Shown here piece by piece: positions 1 to 7,185 of a stretch of DNA of 22,592 nucleotides. The notes below the pieces were generated by a model that saw only the letters and a program-made list of their open reading frames with translations, ran no database searches and was not told the DNA's origin. Within the stretch, counting starts at the first letter, position 1. The number at the start of each line of letters is the position of its first letter. Both the position numbers and the translations under genes were made by a program. The DNA comes from Christensenella sp. UBA1782 (lineage in GTDB: Bacteria > Bacillota > Clostridia > Christensenellales > DTU072). Where the stretch lies: positions 1 through 22,592 of the forward strand of contig DCGI01000090.1 in NCBI GenBank assembly GCA_002315475.1, given 5' to 3'.

Positions 1-440
1 GGGCGGGCTTGAAGGGGTACGGGGGAACGAAGAACGCCGTTCCCCCGTAAGAGTGCGGCGAAAAAATCGTCCCGAAGGAAATCTTGCCCGTCTTTGCCTT
101 CGAGGCACCGGAAGATGCCGGCTTCGAAGAGTACGGACGGCTCAACGCAGGGATAGGTATACGTATCGGCAAGGGCGTTGACGTCGTTCGACAGGTCGGG
201 CGATAGCTTTTCAAAAAATGCCGTTTCGTCCGAGTTTTTTTGTTTTTGATAGAGACGGTTCAGGTCGTTGCGACAGGCGACGCGCAAAGAAACGGCATCT
301 TGCAAGGGGATGCAATATTCCTTTTGCAAGACGGTTTTTTCACCGTCCGTCAACGTTACCGCAAGGCGGGGCGTGGGCTTGCAAGCACCGAACAGGAACA
401 AAGCAAATACGGAAATACATAAAAAAACAGCCTTTTTCAT
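1..440 (-). CDS. Putative lipoprotein of unknown function, partial (3' end outside window)
   Basis: Reading the minus strand from the ATG at 440 gives an open frame of about 146 codons that runs off the window edge. The N-terminus MKKAVFLCISVFALFLFGAC is a classic signal peptide with a lipobox-like end (F-G-A-C, cysteine 20), so the product should be lipidated and anchored on the outer face of the membrane. The mature part is polar and includes a T-L-T-D-G-E-K-T stretch and two further cysteines; I recognise no family. No convincing ribosome site precedes the ATG. A weak promoter could be TTGTCA (505-510) with TAAGAA (482-487) at 17 bp, overlapping the -35 of the divergent operon. A perfect 11-bp inverted repeat lies inside the coding region near the window edge. 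The gene is clearly protein-coding in character, but its function is unknown. Confidence 0.75.
   Translation of the reverse strand, partial: MKKAVFLCISVFALFLFGACKPTPRLAVTLTDGEKTVLQKEYCIPLQDAVSLRVACRNDLNRLYQKQKNSDETAFFEKLSPDLSNDVNALADTYTYPCVEPSVLFEAGIFRCLEGKDGQDFLRDDFFAALLRGNGVLRSPVPLQAR
19..48. repeat. Perfect 11-bp inverted repeat inside the partial lipoprotein gene
   Basis: The arms ACGGGGGAACG (19-29) and CGTTCCCCCGT (38-48) are exactly complementary and separated by 8 bases. It sits inside an open reading frame, with no T tract on either side, so a terminator is unlikely. It may be a palindromic intergenic-type element that has entered the 3' part of the gene, or chance. Confidence 0.5.
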
Positions 441-503
441 AGCAATAGTATGTGTCGGACGGATAGATTCATGCTTATTTATTCTTAAATTGACATGCGG
501 TTG

Positions 504-532
504 TTGACAATGGAAGAAGAATGTATTATTAT
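504..532 (+). promoter_or_regulatory. Sigma-A type promoter for the DUF1508/HtrA/phosphohexomutase operon
   Basis: TTGACA at 504-509 and TATTAT at 527-532 are separated by exactly 17 bp, and the first start codon lies about 38 bp downstream of the -10. A second TTGACA at 490-495 has no matching -10 at normal spacing. The stretch between the divergent genes (441-569) holds this promoter and nothing else clear. Confidence 0.8.
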
Positions 533-569
533 TAAATAATAAATAAATTAGATATGTGAGGTAAACCGT

Positions 570-1637
570 ATGATGGCAGCAATGATCACCCCGAAAGAAG
601 GTTTTTTGAGCGGAGAACTCGAAATTACCGACAGCTTTTCGTTACCCTATTGGAGCATAATCGCCATAGCGGCGGCACTGGTAGCCGTTATCGTCGTTCT
701 CGCCGTAGTTTTGACGAAGAAAAAGAAAGCAAAAGCCGTAAAAACCGAACGGGCAGACGAAGTGGTTTCTGCGGTAGCGGAAGAATCGACGGCGGAAGTG
801 ACCGTCGGAGAACCCGTTTTCGTCGCAACGGAATCCGTCGCTCCCGTCGAAGCGTCGGCGGTGCGGGAGCAAGTAGCCGTTCGCAAGGTGCAAGGCAGTA
901 TGGAAATACGAAATTGTAATCTCGGCGGATTCGTTTATCAGTTGCGCGCCAACAACGGACAATTGCTTTACGAGAGCCGTTCGTACAAGACGACAGATGC
1001 CTGCAAAGAGGGTATTCAGAATTTCGTCGAGGCGGTGAAAGCCGGTATGTTTGCGGTACGAGCCGACAAATTCCAACGGTATAAATTCATTTTGAAGAGT
1101 CCCACCAGTAGCAATATCGCTTACGTCGGAGAAAGTTTCTCGACCGAAGCGGCTTGCCAAAGCAACATTCAAAGCGTGCAACGTTTTGTCGACGCTCCCG
1201 TTGAGGACTGCACCGATCCGAAATTTACCGTACATTTCACAGTGTACGAAATTCCCGCCAAAGTCAAGTCGGCGGTGGAAAGTCAAGCGGGTCCCGTAGG
1301 CAGATGGGAAATCGTCAAAGCCGACGAAAAAAAGAAAAATTCTCCCTTTGTTTTCTTGCTGTACGCCAGCAACGGACAACTTCTTTTCGAGAGTCGCGAT
1401 TATAAAACGTCGGTAAGCTGCAAGAACGGTATCGAAACCTTCCGTAAGACGGTTGCCGAAGGGCAGTTTATCATCGACAGCGATAAATCGGGGCATTATA
1501 AGTTTATTTTGCGAAACGTGTTCACTTCTTCGTTAATGGAGTACGTAGGACAGTTTTATAGTACACAAAAGGCGTGTGCGGAAGGAATCGACAGCATTTA
1601 CCGATTTGCTTTACTTTCCCCTATCGACACATTATAA
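570..1637 (+). CDS. Membrane-anchored protein with four DUF1508 (YegP-like) repeats
   Basis: The 355-residue product has an N-terminal hydrophobic helix at about residues 27-49, a short basic patch (KKKKAK), a low-complexity acidic/valine linker to about 105, then two tandem pairs of DUF1508-like modules. Modules 1 and 3 carry the family signature (FVYQLRANNGQLLYES and FVFLLYASNGQLLFES) followed by a Y-K-T...GI helix. Modules 2 and 4 begin Y-K-F-I-L. Each of the four has one cysteine at the matching place before the helix (C145, C196, C284, C336). YegP-type proteins usually have only two modules and no membrane anchor. ATG 570 is preferred over ATG 573 because GAGGT at 558-562 leaves a 7-base spacer. 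It is first in the operon; the next gene follows after 21 bases. The molecular role of DUF1508 proteins is not established, so only the architecture is firm. Confidence 0.85.
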   Translation: MMAAMITPKEGFLSGELEITDSFSLPYWSIIAIAAALVAVIVVLAVVLTKKKKAKAVKTERADEVVSAVAEESTAEVTVGEPVFVATESVAPVEASAVREQVAVRKVQGSMEIRNCNLGGFVYQLRANNGQLLYESRSYKTTDACKEGIQNFVEAVKAGMFAVRADKFQRYKFILKSPTSSNIAYVGESFSTEAACQSNIQSVQRFVDAPVEDCTDPKFTVHFTVYEIPAKVKSAVESQAGPVGRWEIVKADEKKKNSPFVFLLYASNGQLLFESRDYKTSVSCKNGIETFRKTVAEGQFIIDSDKSGHYKFILRNVFTSSLMEYVGQFYSTQKACAEGIDSIYRFALLSPIDTL

Positions 1638-1658
1638 CACGCTTTATCGGAGGTTACA

Positions 1659-3878
1659 TTGAAGAAAAATCGGATTTTGTTGACGACGCTACTGTTGGTA
1701 GTGTGTCTTTTGACGGTATTCACGTCTTGTGATTTCTTGAAGAAGTCGGAAGAACCGGTATACAGCACCTATTTCCTCTATGAGGACGGGGAGAAAACTT
1801 CGGAGTGGATTATGCTCTCCGATTCGGCTTGGATTTATTCGGACGGGACGTCGGGTACTTTGCTGAAAGACGGTGAAGCCATCGTCTTGCAGAAGGACGG
1901 CGAAACGCTTGCAAGCGGCCTTTGGACGGACGGTACCGTTTCCCTCACCAAAGACGGCGAAACGAAAGTGTACGGCTTATCCGCGAACAAGGAAGAAAAA
2001 GACACCGTTAACATCGAAACGGTCTTTGCGTACGCGCAGGAGAGCGGCTATACCGGCACGCTGGAAGAACTTGTCGCCGCTTTTCAAGGGGACGGTGCCT
2101 ATCAAGTCGCCGTCAAGAACGGATACGAGGGGACGGAAACCGAATGGTTGCAAACCTTGGTCGGTGCCGACGGCAAAACGCCTTCCATCGGGCAAAACGG
2201 GAACTGGTTTATCGGTTCTACCGATACCGGTGTTTCGGCGAACGGCAACAAGGGCGATACCGGTGTAGGAATCGTCGATATTCAAAAAACGGGCAAGGAC
2301 GGGAACAAAGATATTTATACCATCACGATGTCGGACGGCAATACGAGCACGTTCACCGTTACCAACGGTGTGGACGGGACGGCGGCCGAAAAGGGCGTAG
2401 GCGTATCGGATATTTCCAAAACCGGTTCGAGCGACAACGTCGATACTTATTTGATTACCATGACGGACGGAACGACGTATACCTACTCGGTTACCAACGG
2501 TGTGGACGGAAAGGACGCCGTATCCATTAAAAAGGTGGAAAAAACCGGTACGGTCGGCAACGTGGATACCTATACCATTTTAATGACCGACGGTTCGACG
2601 TTCAGCTTTACCGTAACCAACGGGAAAAGCGGTAAGGACGGTAAAGACGGCAAAGACGCCACGTACGATTTGACGGTGGCGGAACTCTTTGAGCAGGCGC
2701 AACTTGCCGGATACGAAGGGGACTATTTGAGTTTCCTTGCCGAATATCTTCCGACGCAGGATACCGCCTACGTTACGCGTTCGGCTTTTTCGACGGTCAG
2801 TATTCTCTGTCCTTATCAATACGTTTCCTGGGGTACGGTATCGACGGTGGCTTCGTCGGGAACGGGCGTATTCTATTCGGTGGATACCGAAACGGGAGAC
2901 GCCTATATCATCACAAACTATCACGTCGTATATTGTGCCGAACAGTATAACGAATCCACTCGGAAGAACGAAGGAGGCATCAGCAAGAAGATTTACGTCT
3001 ATCTCTACGGTAGCGAAGTCATCGGTAACGAATACGCCACGAGTATGGATTATGAAGGCATGTACACCGAAGCGGAATATATCGGCGGTAGCATGAACCA
3101 CGATATTGCTTTGTTGAAGGTGACCGGAAGCAAGTGGATCAAGGGCAGTCAAGCGAGAAGCATTACTTTCTCGGACAGTGAAGACGCTTATGCCGGTGAA
3201 ACGGTGTGGGCGGTAGGTAACTCCGGCGGCGAAGGTATCGCCATCACCAAAGGGGTACTCAGTATGACGTCCGAAAGTCTGACGTTGACGGGTGCCGACA
3301 ACAAAACTTCCATTACGTTACGCGTGCTTCGTTATGATGCTTCGGTCAACCCCGGTAACAGCGGCGGCGCGTTGCTCAACAATACGGGGGAATTGGTCGG
3401 TATCGTCAACGCCAAAATGACCGATACCGAATACGATAACGTCGGTTATGCCATCCCCGCCAACGTTGTCAAAAACGTCGTAGAAAACATTTTGTATTAC
3501 TATCAAGAGAGTGGTTATACCGCTCCGGTAAAGGTACAAAAGATGCGTTTCGGGGTTTCCTATACCGGTAGTCGTGCCTATGCGACCTACGATGAATCGA
3601 CGGGAAGAACCGTTCTTACCGATAACTTACGCATCGCATCGGTCGACAAATCCTCTATCTTGTACGGAGAAATCGAAGTAGGCGACATATTCTTATCGGT
3701 TACGCTGAAGCGAGGAACCGAAGAAACCGTTTATCAATTAACCAGAGCCCATATTTTACAGGATTTGTGCTTGAATATTCGGGCGGGAGACGTGATTACC
3801 ATCACCTTCGAGAGAGGGGAAAGTACCCTTTCGACCGAAGTAACCATAACGGATGACAATTTGGTCATTACGGAATAA
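1659..3878 (+). CDS. Lipoprotein HtrA/trypsin-like serine protease with repeat stalk and PDZ-like tail
   Basis: This 739-residue protein has a signal peptide and a lipobox-like cysteine (C24). Next come short K-D-G-E/T-D-G-T repeats (about 35-108) and two G-Y-x-G-T-x-x-E-W-L-like modules (122-168). Three beta-type repeats of about 37 residues follow (204-240, 248-284, 287-325), each with a D-x-Y-x-I-x-M-(S/T)-D-G core and a V-T-N-G end, then a collagen-like GKDGKDGKD run at 325-333. The protease domain (about 372-612) shows the S1C triad H422 (TNYHVV), D482 (HDIALL) and S568 (NPGNSGGAL). The tail (about 628-730) resembles a PDZ domain, including an E-V-G-D-I-F segment. The expected role is surface-anchored quality-control or processing proteolysis, with the repeats holding the domain away from the membrane. 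The start is TTG with GGAGG at 1649-1653. The substrate is unknown. Confidence 0.9.
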   Translation: MKKNRILLTTLLLVVCLLTVFTSCDFLKKSEEPVYSTYFLYEDGEKTSEWIMLSDSAWIYSDGTSGTLLKDGEAIVLQKDGETLASGLWTDGTVSLTKDGETKVYGLSANKEEKDTVNIETVFAYAQESGYTGTLEELVAAFQGDGAYQVAVKNGYEGTETEWLQTLVGADGKTPSIGQNGNWFIGSTDTGVSANGNKGDTGVGIVDIQKTGKDGNKDIYTITMSDGNTSTFTVTNGVDGTAAEKGVGVSDISKTGSSDNVDTYLITMTDGTTYTYSVTNGVDGKDAVSIKKVEKTGTVGNVDTYTILMTDGSTFSFTVTNGKSGKDGKDGKDATYDLTVAELFEQAQLAGYEGDYLSFLAEYLPTQDTAYVTRSAFSTVSILCPYQYVSWGTVSTVASSGTGVFYSVDTETGDAYIITNYHVVYCAEQYNESTRKNEGGISKKIYVYLYGSEVIGNEYATSMDYEGMYTEAEYIGGSMNHDIALLKVTGSKWIKGSQARSITFSDSEDAYAGETVWAVGNSGGEGIAITKGVLSMTSESLTLTGADNKTSITLRVLRYDASVNPGNSGGALLNNTGELVGIVNAKMTDTEYDNVGYAIPANVVKNVVENILYYYQESGYTAPVKVQKMRFGVSYTGSRAYATYDESTGRTVLTDNLRIASVDKSSILYGEIEVGDIFLSVTLKRGTEETVYQLTRAHILQDLCLNIRAGDVITITFERGESTLSTEVTITDDNLVITE

Positions 3879-3879
3879 C

Positions 3880-4146
3880 ATGCATTGTTTTTTCCGATTT
3901 GAATGTGCGGGTGAAAATTTAATTTTTCACGCCGAATATTGTTTGGAACGTGCCGTCCATTTTTTGGACGGCACCGTTGCGTTGCGAGAATTGTTGACGG
4001 CGAGCGAAACCAAAGAGGAAAAAGAGCTTTTGCTGTTTCTCAATCGGTTTGCCGCCAACAACGAATTTTTTACGTTTTTGCAAGAAAAAAATATACAGTT
4101 TATCAAGACGAAAGAAGGGTACGAAGATACCTCTTCCGACGTGTAA
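3880..4146 (+). CDS. Small protein of unknown function
   Basis: An 88-residue frame beginning ATG-CAT-TGT fits between the protease stop (3878) and the phosphohexomutase (4159), with a gap of one base before it and 12 bases after it. An alternative ATG at 3853 would add nine residues and overlap the protease gene. Neither start has a strong ribosome site, so translation may depend on coupling to the upstream gene. The product is leucine-, phenylalanine- and glutamate-rich and probably helical, with a K-E-E-K-E-L-L-L-F-L segment; it has no signal peptide and I recognise no family. Its position in a tight operon on the coding strand is the main support. Confidence 0.6.
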   Translation: MHCFFRFECAGENLIFHAEYCLERAVHFLDGTVALRELLTASETKEEKELLLFLNRFAANNEFFTFLQEKNIQFIKTKEGYEDTSSDV

Positions 4147-4158
4147 AGGAGACAGTCA

Positions 4159-5895
4159 ATGACAGCAAACAAAATGTACGAAGTCTGGTGTGCCAAAGCG
4201 ACGCCGGACGAACAAAAAGAATTAGCTTTATGGGCGGGCAAAGAAGAAGAGATCCAAGAACGCTTTTCGGCACCGCTCGCCTTCGGTACCGCAGGCATGC
4301 GCGGCATCGTGGGATTGGGAACCTACCGCATGAATTTGTATACGGTGGCGAGAGCGACGAAAGGTTTGGCGGAATTTGTGAAATCCCTCGGTGCAAAAGC
4401 CTGTGCAAGGGGCGTCGTTATCAGCTACGATACCCGTAGATTCAGTTTGGAATTTGCCCGAAAAGCGGCGGTCGTGCTTTCGGCAAACGGCGTCAAAAGT
4501 TTTCTGTTTGAGAACGTACGTCCCGTTCCCATGTGTTCGTTTGCGGTGCGACATTTACACGCCGTAGCCGGCGTCATGATTACCGCAAGCCATAATCCCA
4601 AAGAGTATAACGGCTATAAGGTGTACGGCGAGGACGGAGCGCAGATGAGCCCCGAAGATACCGCCGTCGTCGTCCGATATATCGACCGCATCACCGACTA
4701 TTTCTCGGTGGAAGAAAGCAAGGTCTTTTTCCCCGAAATTAAAGGCATGGACGGCGTCAAAATCGACGAAAATATCACCGTAATCGGGAAGACGGTAGAC
4801 GAAGCTTATTATAAGGCAATCGAAGGACTGAGCCTTTCTCCCGAAGCCGTAGGGCGGTTCGGTAAAGAACTCAAAGTGGTCTACACGCCCATCCACGGAT
4901 CGGGCTACGTTCCCGTTACGACCATTCTGCAGAGAAAAGGTCTGCACGTCACCTGCGTGGAAGAACAAACGGCGCCCGATACCGAGTTTTCCACCGTACC
5001 CGTCCCCAATCCCGAAAACCCCGCCGCTTTGCAGATGGGTATCGAATTGGGAAATCAAATCGGTGCCGACGTCGTGATAGGTACCGATCCCGATTGCGAT
5101 CGCATGGGACTTGCCGTAAGAGATAATACGGGTTCCTTTATTCTGCTAAACGGGAACCAAATCGGCGTGTTGCTGTTGGATTATATTATCGGACGTCTGA
5201 AAAAATCGGGCAAAATGCCGAAGAATCCTGCCGTCGTCAAGACCATCGTAACGACTTCTCTTGCCGACAGAATCTGCGTGAAGAACGGCGTAACCGTTTT
5301 CAACGTTTTGACGGGTTTTAAGTTTATCGGCGAGAAGATAAAAGAATGGGAGCAGTCGGGTGCGTACGAATATATTTTCGGTTTTGAAGAAAGCTACGGT
5401 TCTTTGCGGGGCACCCATGCCAGAGATAAGGATGCCGTCGTGGCATCTATGTTGACGGCGGAAATGGTCTGCTATTACGTTTCGCAAGGCAAGGGTTTGT
5501 ATACCCGTCTGCAAGAGATTTTTGCCGAATACGGCTATTATAAAGAAGCGGTGACTTCCGTCGCTTACAAAGGGGTGGGGGCGATGGCGGAAATGGCTCG
5601 CGTCATGCGTGCCGTTCGCTCGAAGAACATTACCGAAATTGCCGGTGAAAAGGTGATTTGCGTCAACGATTATTTGACGGGAGAAGCCGGGTACGCTTGC
5701 GGGGAAAAGAAGGCAATTACTCTGCCGAAGTCGGATGCCGTCAAGTATTGCTTGACGGAGGAACAGTTTGTCTGCGTCCGTCCGTCGGGAACCGAACCGA
5801 AATTAAAGGTCTACGTATTGTGCTTCGCCGACGACGAAAAGAAGGCGGGCGAAAAAGCGAACGCTCTGTTGGAAGGCATAAAAAAGGAACTGTAA
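4159..5895 (+). CDS. pgcA: Alpha-D-phosphohexomutase (phosphoglucomutase/phosphomannomutase)
   Basis: The 578-residue product interconverts hexose 1- and 6-phosphates in the cytoplasm, supplying sugar nucleotides for envelope polysaccharides. All four family motifs are present: FGTAGMRG near the N-terminus (42-49, substrate loop start), the phosphoserine loop TASHNP with S144, the metal loop GTDPDCDR (D310, D312, D314), the sugar-specificity loop GFEESYG (408-414), and the C-terminal phosphate-binding RPSGTEPK (541-548). The length matches the longer PGM2/PgcA-type enzymes. AAAGGAGA directly upstream gives a good ribosome site. The next gene starts on the base after its stop. The symbol is assigned by resemblance to Bacillus PgcA; glucose versus mannose preference cannot be read from the sequence with certainty. 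Confidence 0.93.
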   Translation: MTANKMYEVWCAKATPDEQKELALWAGKEEEIQERFSAPLAFGTAGMRGIVGLGTYRMNLYTVARATKGLAEFVKSLGAKACARGVVISYDTRRFSLEFARKAAVVLSANGVKSFLFENVRPVPMCSFAVRHLHAVAGVMITASHNPKEYNGYKVYGEDGAQMSPEDTAVVVRYIDRITDYFSVEESKVFFPEIKGMDGVKIDENITVIGKTVDEAYYKAIEGLSLSPEAVGRFGKELKVVYTPIHGSGYVPVTTILQRKGLHVTCVEEQTAPDTEFSTVPVPNPENPAALQMGIELGNQIGADVVIGTDPDCDRMGLAVRDNTGSFILLNGNQIGVLLLDYIIGRLKKSGKMPKNPAVVKTIVTTSLADRICVKNGVTVFNVLTGFKFIGEKIKEWEQSGAYEYIFGFEESYGSLRGTHARDKDAVVASMLTAEMVCYYVSQGKGLYTRLQEIFAEYGYYKEAVTSVAYKGVGAMAEMARVMRAVRSKNITEIAGEKVICVNDYLTGEAGYACGEKKAITLPKSDAVKYCLTEEQFVCVRPSGTEPKLKVYVLCFADDEKKAGEKANALLEGIKKEL

Positions 5896-7056
5896 ATGAA
5901 AGGCAAAGGAAACAAGAAAATCAATAAAATTTTGATAGGGCAAGCAATCTGTATCGGGGCGCTTGCCCTTATCGTAACGGCTCTGTACTTTATCATGCAG
6001 GATGCGTGGATTGCGGAGAATATTTTTGCGAGGCGTTTATCCCGTTGGTACGGTGCCGTTGCGGGACGGTTTGCTTCGTTGTTCCCCTTTTCGTTGTTTG
6101 ACGTATTTGTTACGGTGGGCATAGCGGCGCTTATTATCTGCCTTGTGCTATTCGTCGTCTATTTGGTCAAGAAGAAGGGAAAGAAGGCTCTTGCCATGAC
6201 GGAACGGCTCCTAATCGCCGCTTTGGTCGTGCTGATTACCTATCAATGTACGGCAAGCGGGAACTATTACCGAGATCCGTTGCCGTTGGAAAAATACGAA
6301 GGGGAGCAGCTTGCCGACGAAGAACTCGCCGATTACGTTTCGGTGCTGCTTGCGGACTTTGCGGCGGTCGGTGAAACGTTGGAAAAGAACGAAGACGGGA
6401 GTACCGTTTGTCCGTACGACTTCGAAACGATTAACGATTTGCTCCATGCGGAATACGCTCAATTGGGAGAGTATTATAACGACTTCGTCCCCGACGCCAA
6501 AGAAGGTTGGTATAGCTTTTTCTTGTCCTACGAGCATATTACGGGGATTACTTTTTTACCGACGGGGGACGCCGTCGTCAACAAAGAAACGCCCGATACC
6601 TATAAGGTCGTTACCACCGCTCACGAACTTGCGCACGCCGCCGGCGTCATGCGGGAGTCGGAAGCCAATTTGACGGCGTACTACTTGCTTTTGACGAGCG
6701 AAACACCCTATTTGCGCTATTGCGGTTATATCTACTGCATCAACTATTTGACGGGTATCCTTTATCGTCAAAATGCAGATTTGTATAATGACGTTATGCA
6801 AAACTATCCTGCCTGTGCAAGGGTGGATAGGCAACTGGATATTGATTTTTGGGCATCCAAAGACAGTATTTTCGAGGAAATCGGAGAATTTATGAACGAC
6901 GTCTATCTCAAGTTTTCGGGTGCCGATAACGGGACGGGGAGTTATTCCGATCCCAGCTCCGTTTCCTACGAGAAAGGGGAAGGGGAAAAGGTGATAGTCA
7001 AAGTTTCGTATTCGACAACCGCTCGGGTGCTGTTACAAATCGCCATGAATCGATAA
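5896..7056 (+). CDS. DUF3810 family membrane protein with HExxH metallopeptidase-like motif
   Basis: The 386-residue protein has three N-terminal membrane helices (about 14-33, 68-91 and 103-118) followed by an extracytoplasmic domain. The key motif is HELAH at 243-247, followed by R-E-S-E-A-N (E254, E256), the arrangement typical of DUF3810 and of zinc-dependent gluzincin-like proteins, where H243 and H247 would bind metal, E244 would be catalytic and a downstream glutamate would be the third ligand. The ATG follows the phosphohexomutase stop with no gap, and AAGGA at 5884-5888 provides a ribosome site, so translation is probably coupled. It is the last gene before a strong terminator. Peptidase activity is inferred from the motif; no substrate is known for the family as far as I am aware. 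Confidence 0.85.
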   Translation: MKGKGNKKINKILIGQAICIGALALIVTALYFIMQDAWIAENIFARRLSRWYGAVAGRFASLFPFSLFDVFVTVGIAALIICLVLFVVYLVKKKGKKALAMTERLLIAALVVLITYQCTASGNYYRDPLPLEKYEGEQLADEELADYVSVLLADFAAVGETLEKNEDGSTVCPYDFETINDLLHAEYAQLGEYYNDFVPDAKEGWYSFFLSYEHITGITFLPTGDAVVNKETPDTYKVVTTAHELAHAAGVMRESEANLTAYYLLLTSETPYLRYCGYIYCINYLTGILYRQNADLYNDVMQNYPACARVDRQLDIDFWASKDSIFEEIGEFMNDVYLKFSGADNGTGSYSDPSSVSYEKGEGEKVIVKVSYSTTARVLLQIAMNR

Positions 7057-7080
7057 TCTTTATTAGGAACGTATCTCGTA

Positions 7081-7110
7081 AAAAAAGACTGCCGGACGCA
7101 GTCTTTTTTT
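7081..7110 (+). terminator. Rho-independent terminator of the plus-strand operon
   Basis: The 12-bp stem AAAAAAGACTGC (7081-7092) pairs with GCAGTCTTTTTT (7098-7109) around the loop CGGAC and runs into T residues. It lies 25 bases after the DUF3810 stop. Confidence 0.9.
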
Positions 7111-7128
7111 ATTATACCCGTATGGATG

Positions 7129-7165
7129 ATAAAAAATAATCCGACGTCAAGAAACGTCGGATTAT
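7129..7165 (-). terminator. Rho-independent terminator of ftsH
   Basis: A perfect 12-bp stem (7136-7147 with 7154-7165, loop 7148-7153) is followed on the minus strand by a run of T (the A tract at 7130-7136). It sits 20 bases beyond the ftsH stop and back to back with the terminator of the converging operon. Confidence 0.88.
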
Positions 7166-7185
7166 GGGAAAACGGAGAAACGGTT

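Noticed and set aside
642..1496. 284-codon open frame on the minus strand
   Set aside because: It is the antisense shadow of the DUF1508 gene, which has promoter, ribosome site and recognisable domains.
2204..2660. Phage tail fibre or collagen-like gene fragment
   Set aside because: The repeats are in frame inside an intact lipoprotein-protease gene, not a separate phage gene.
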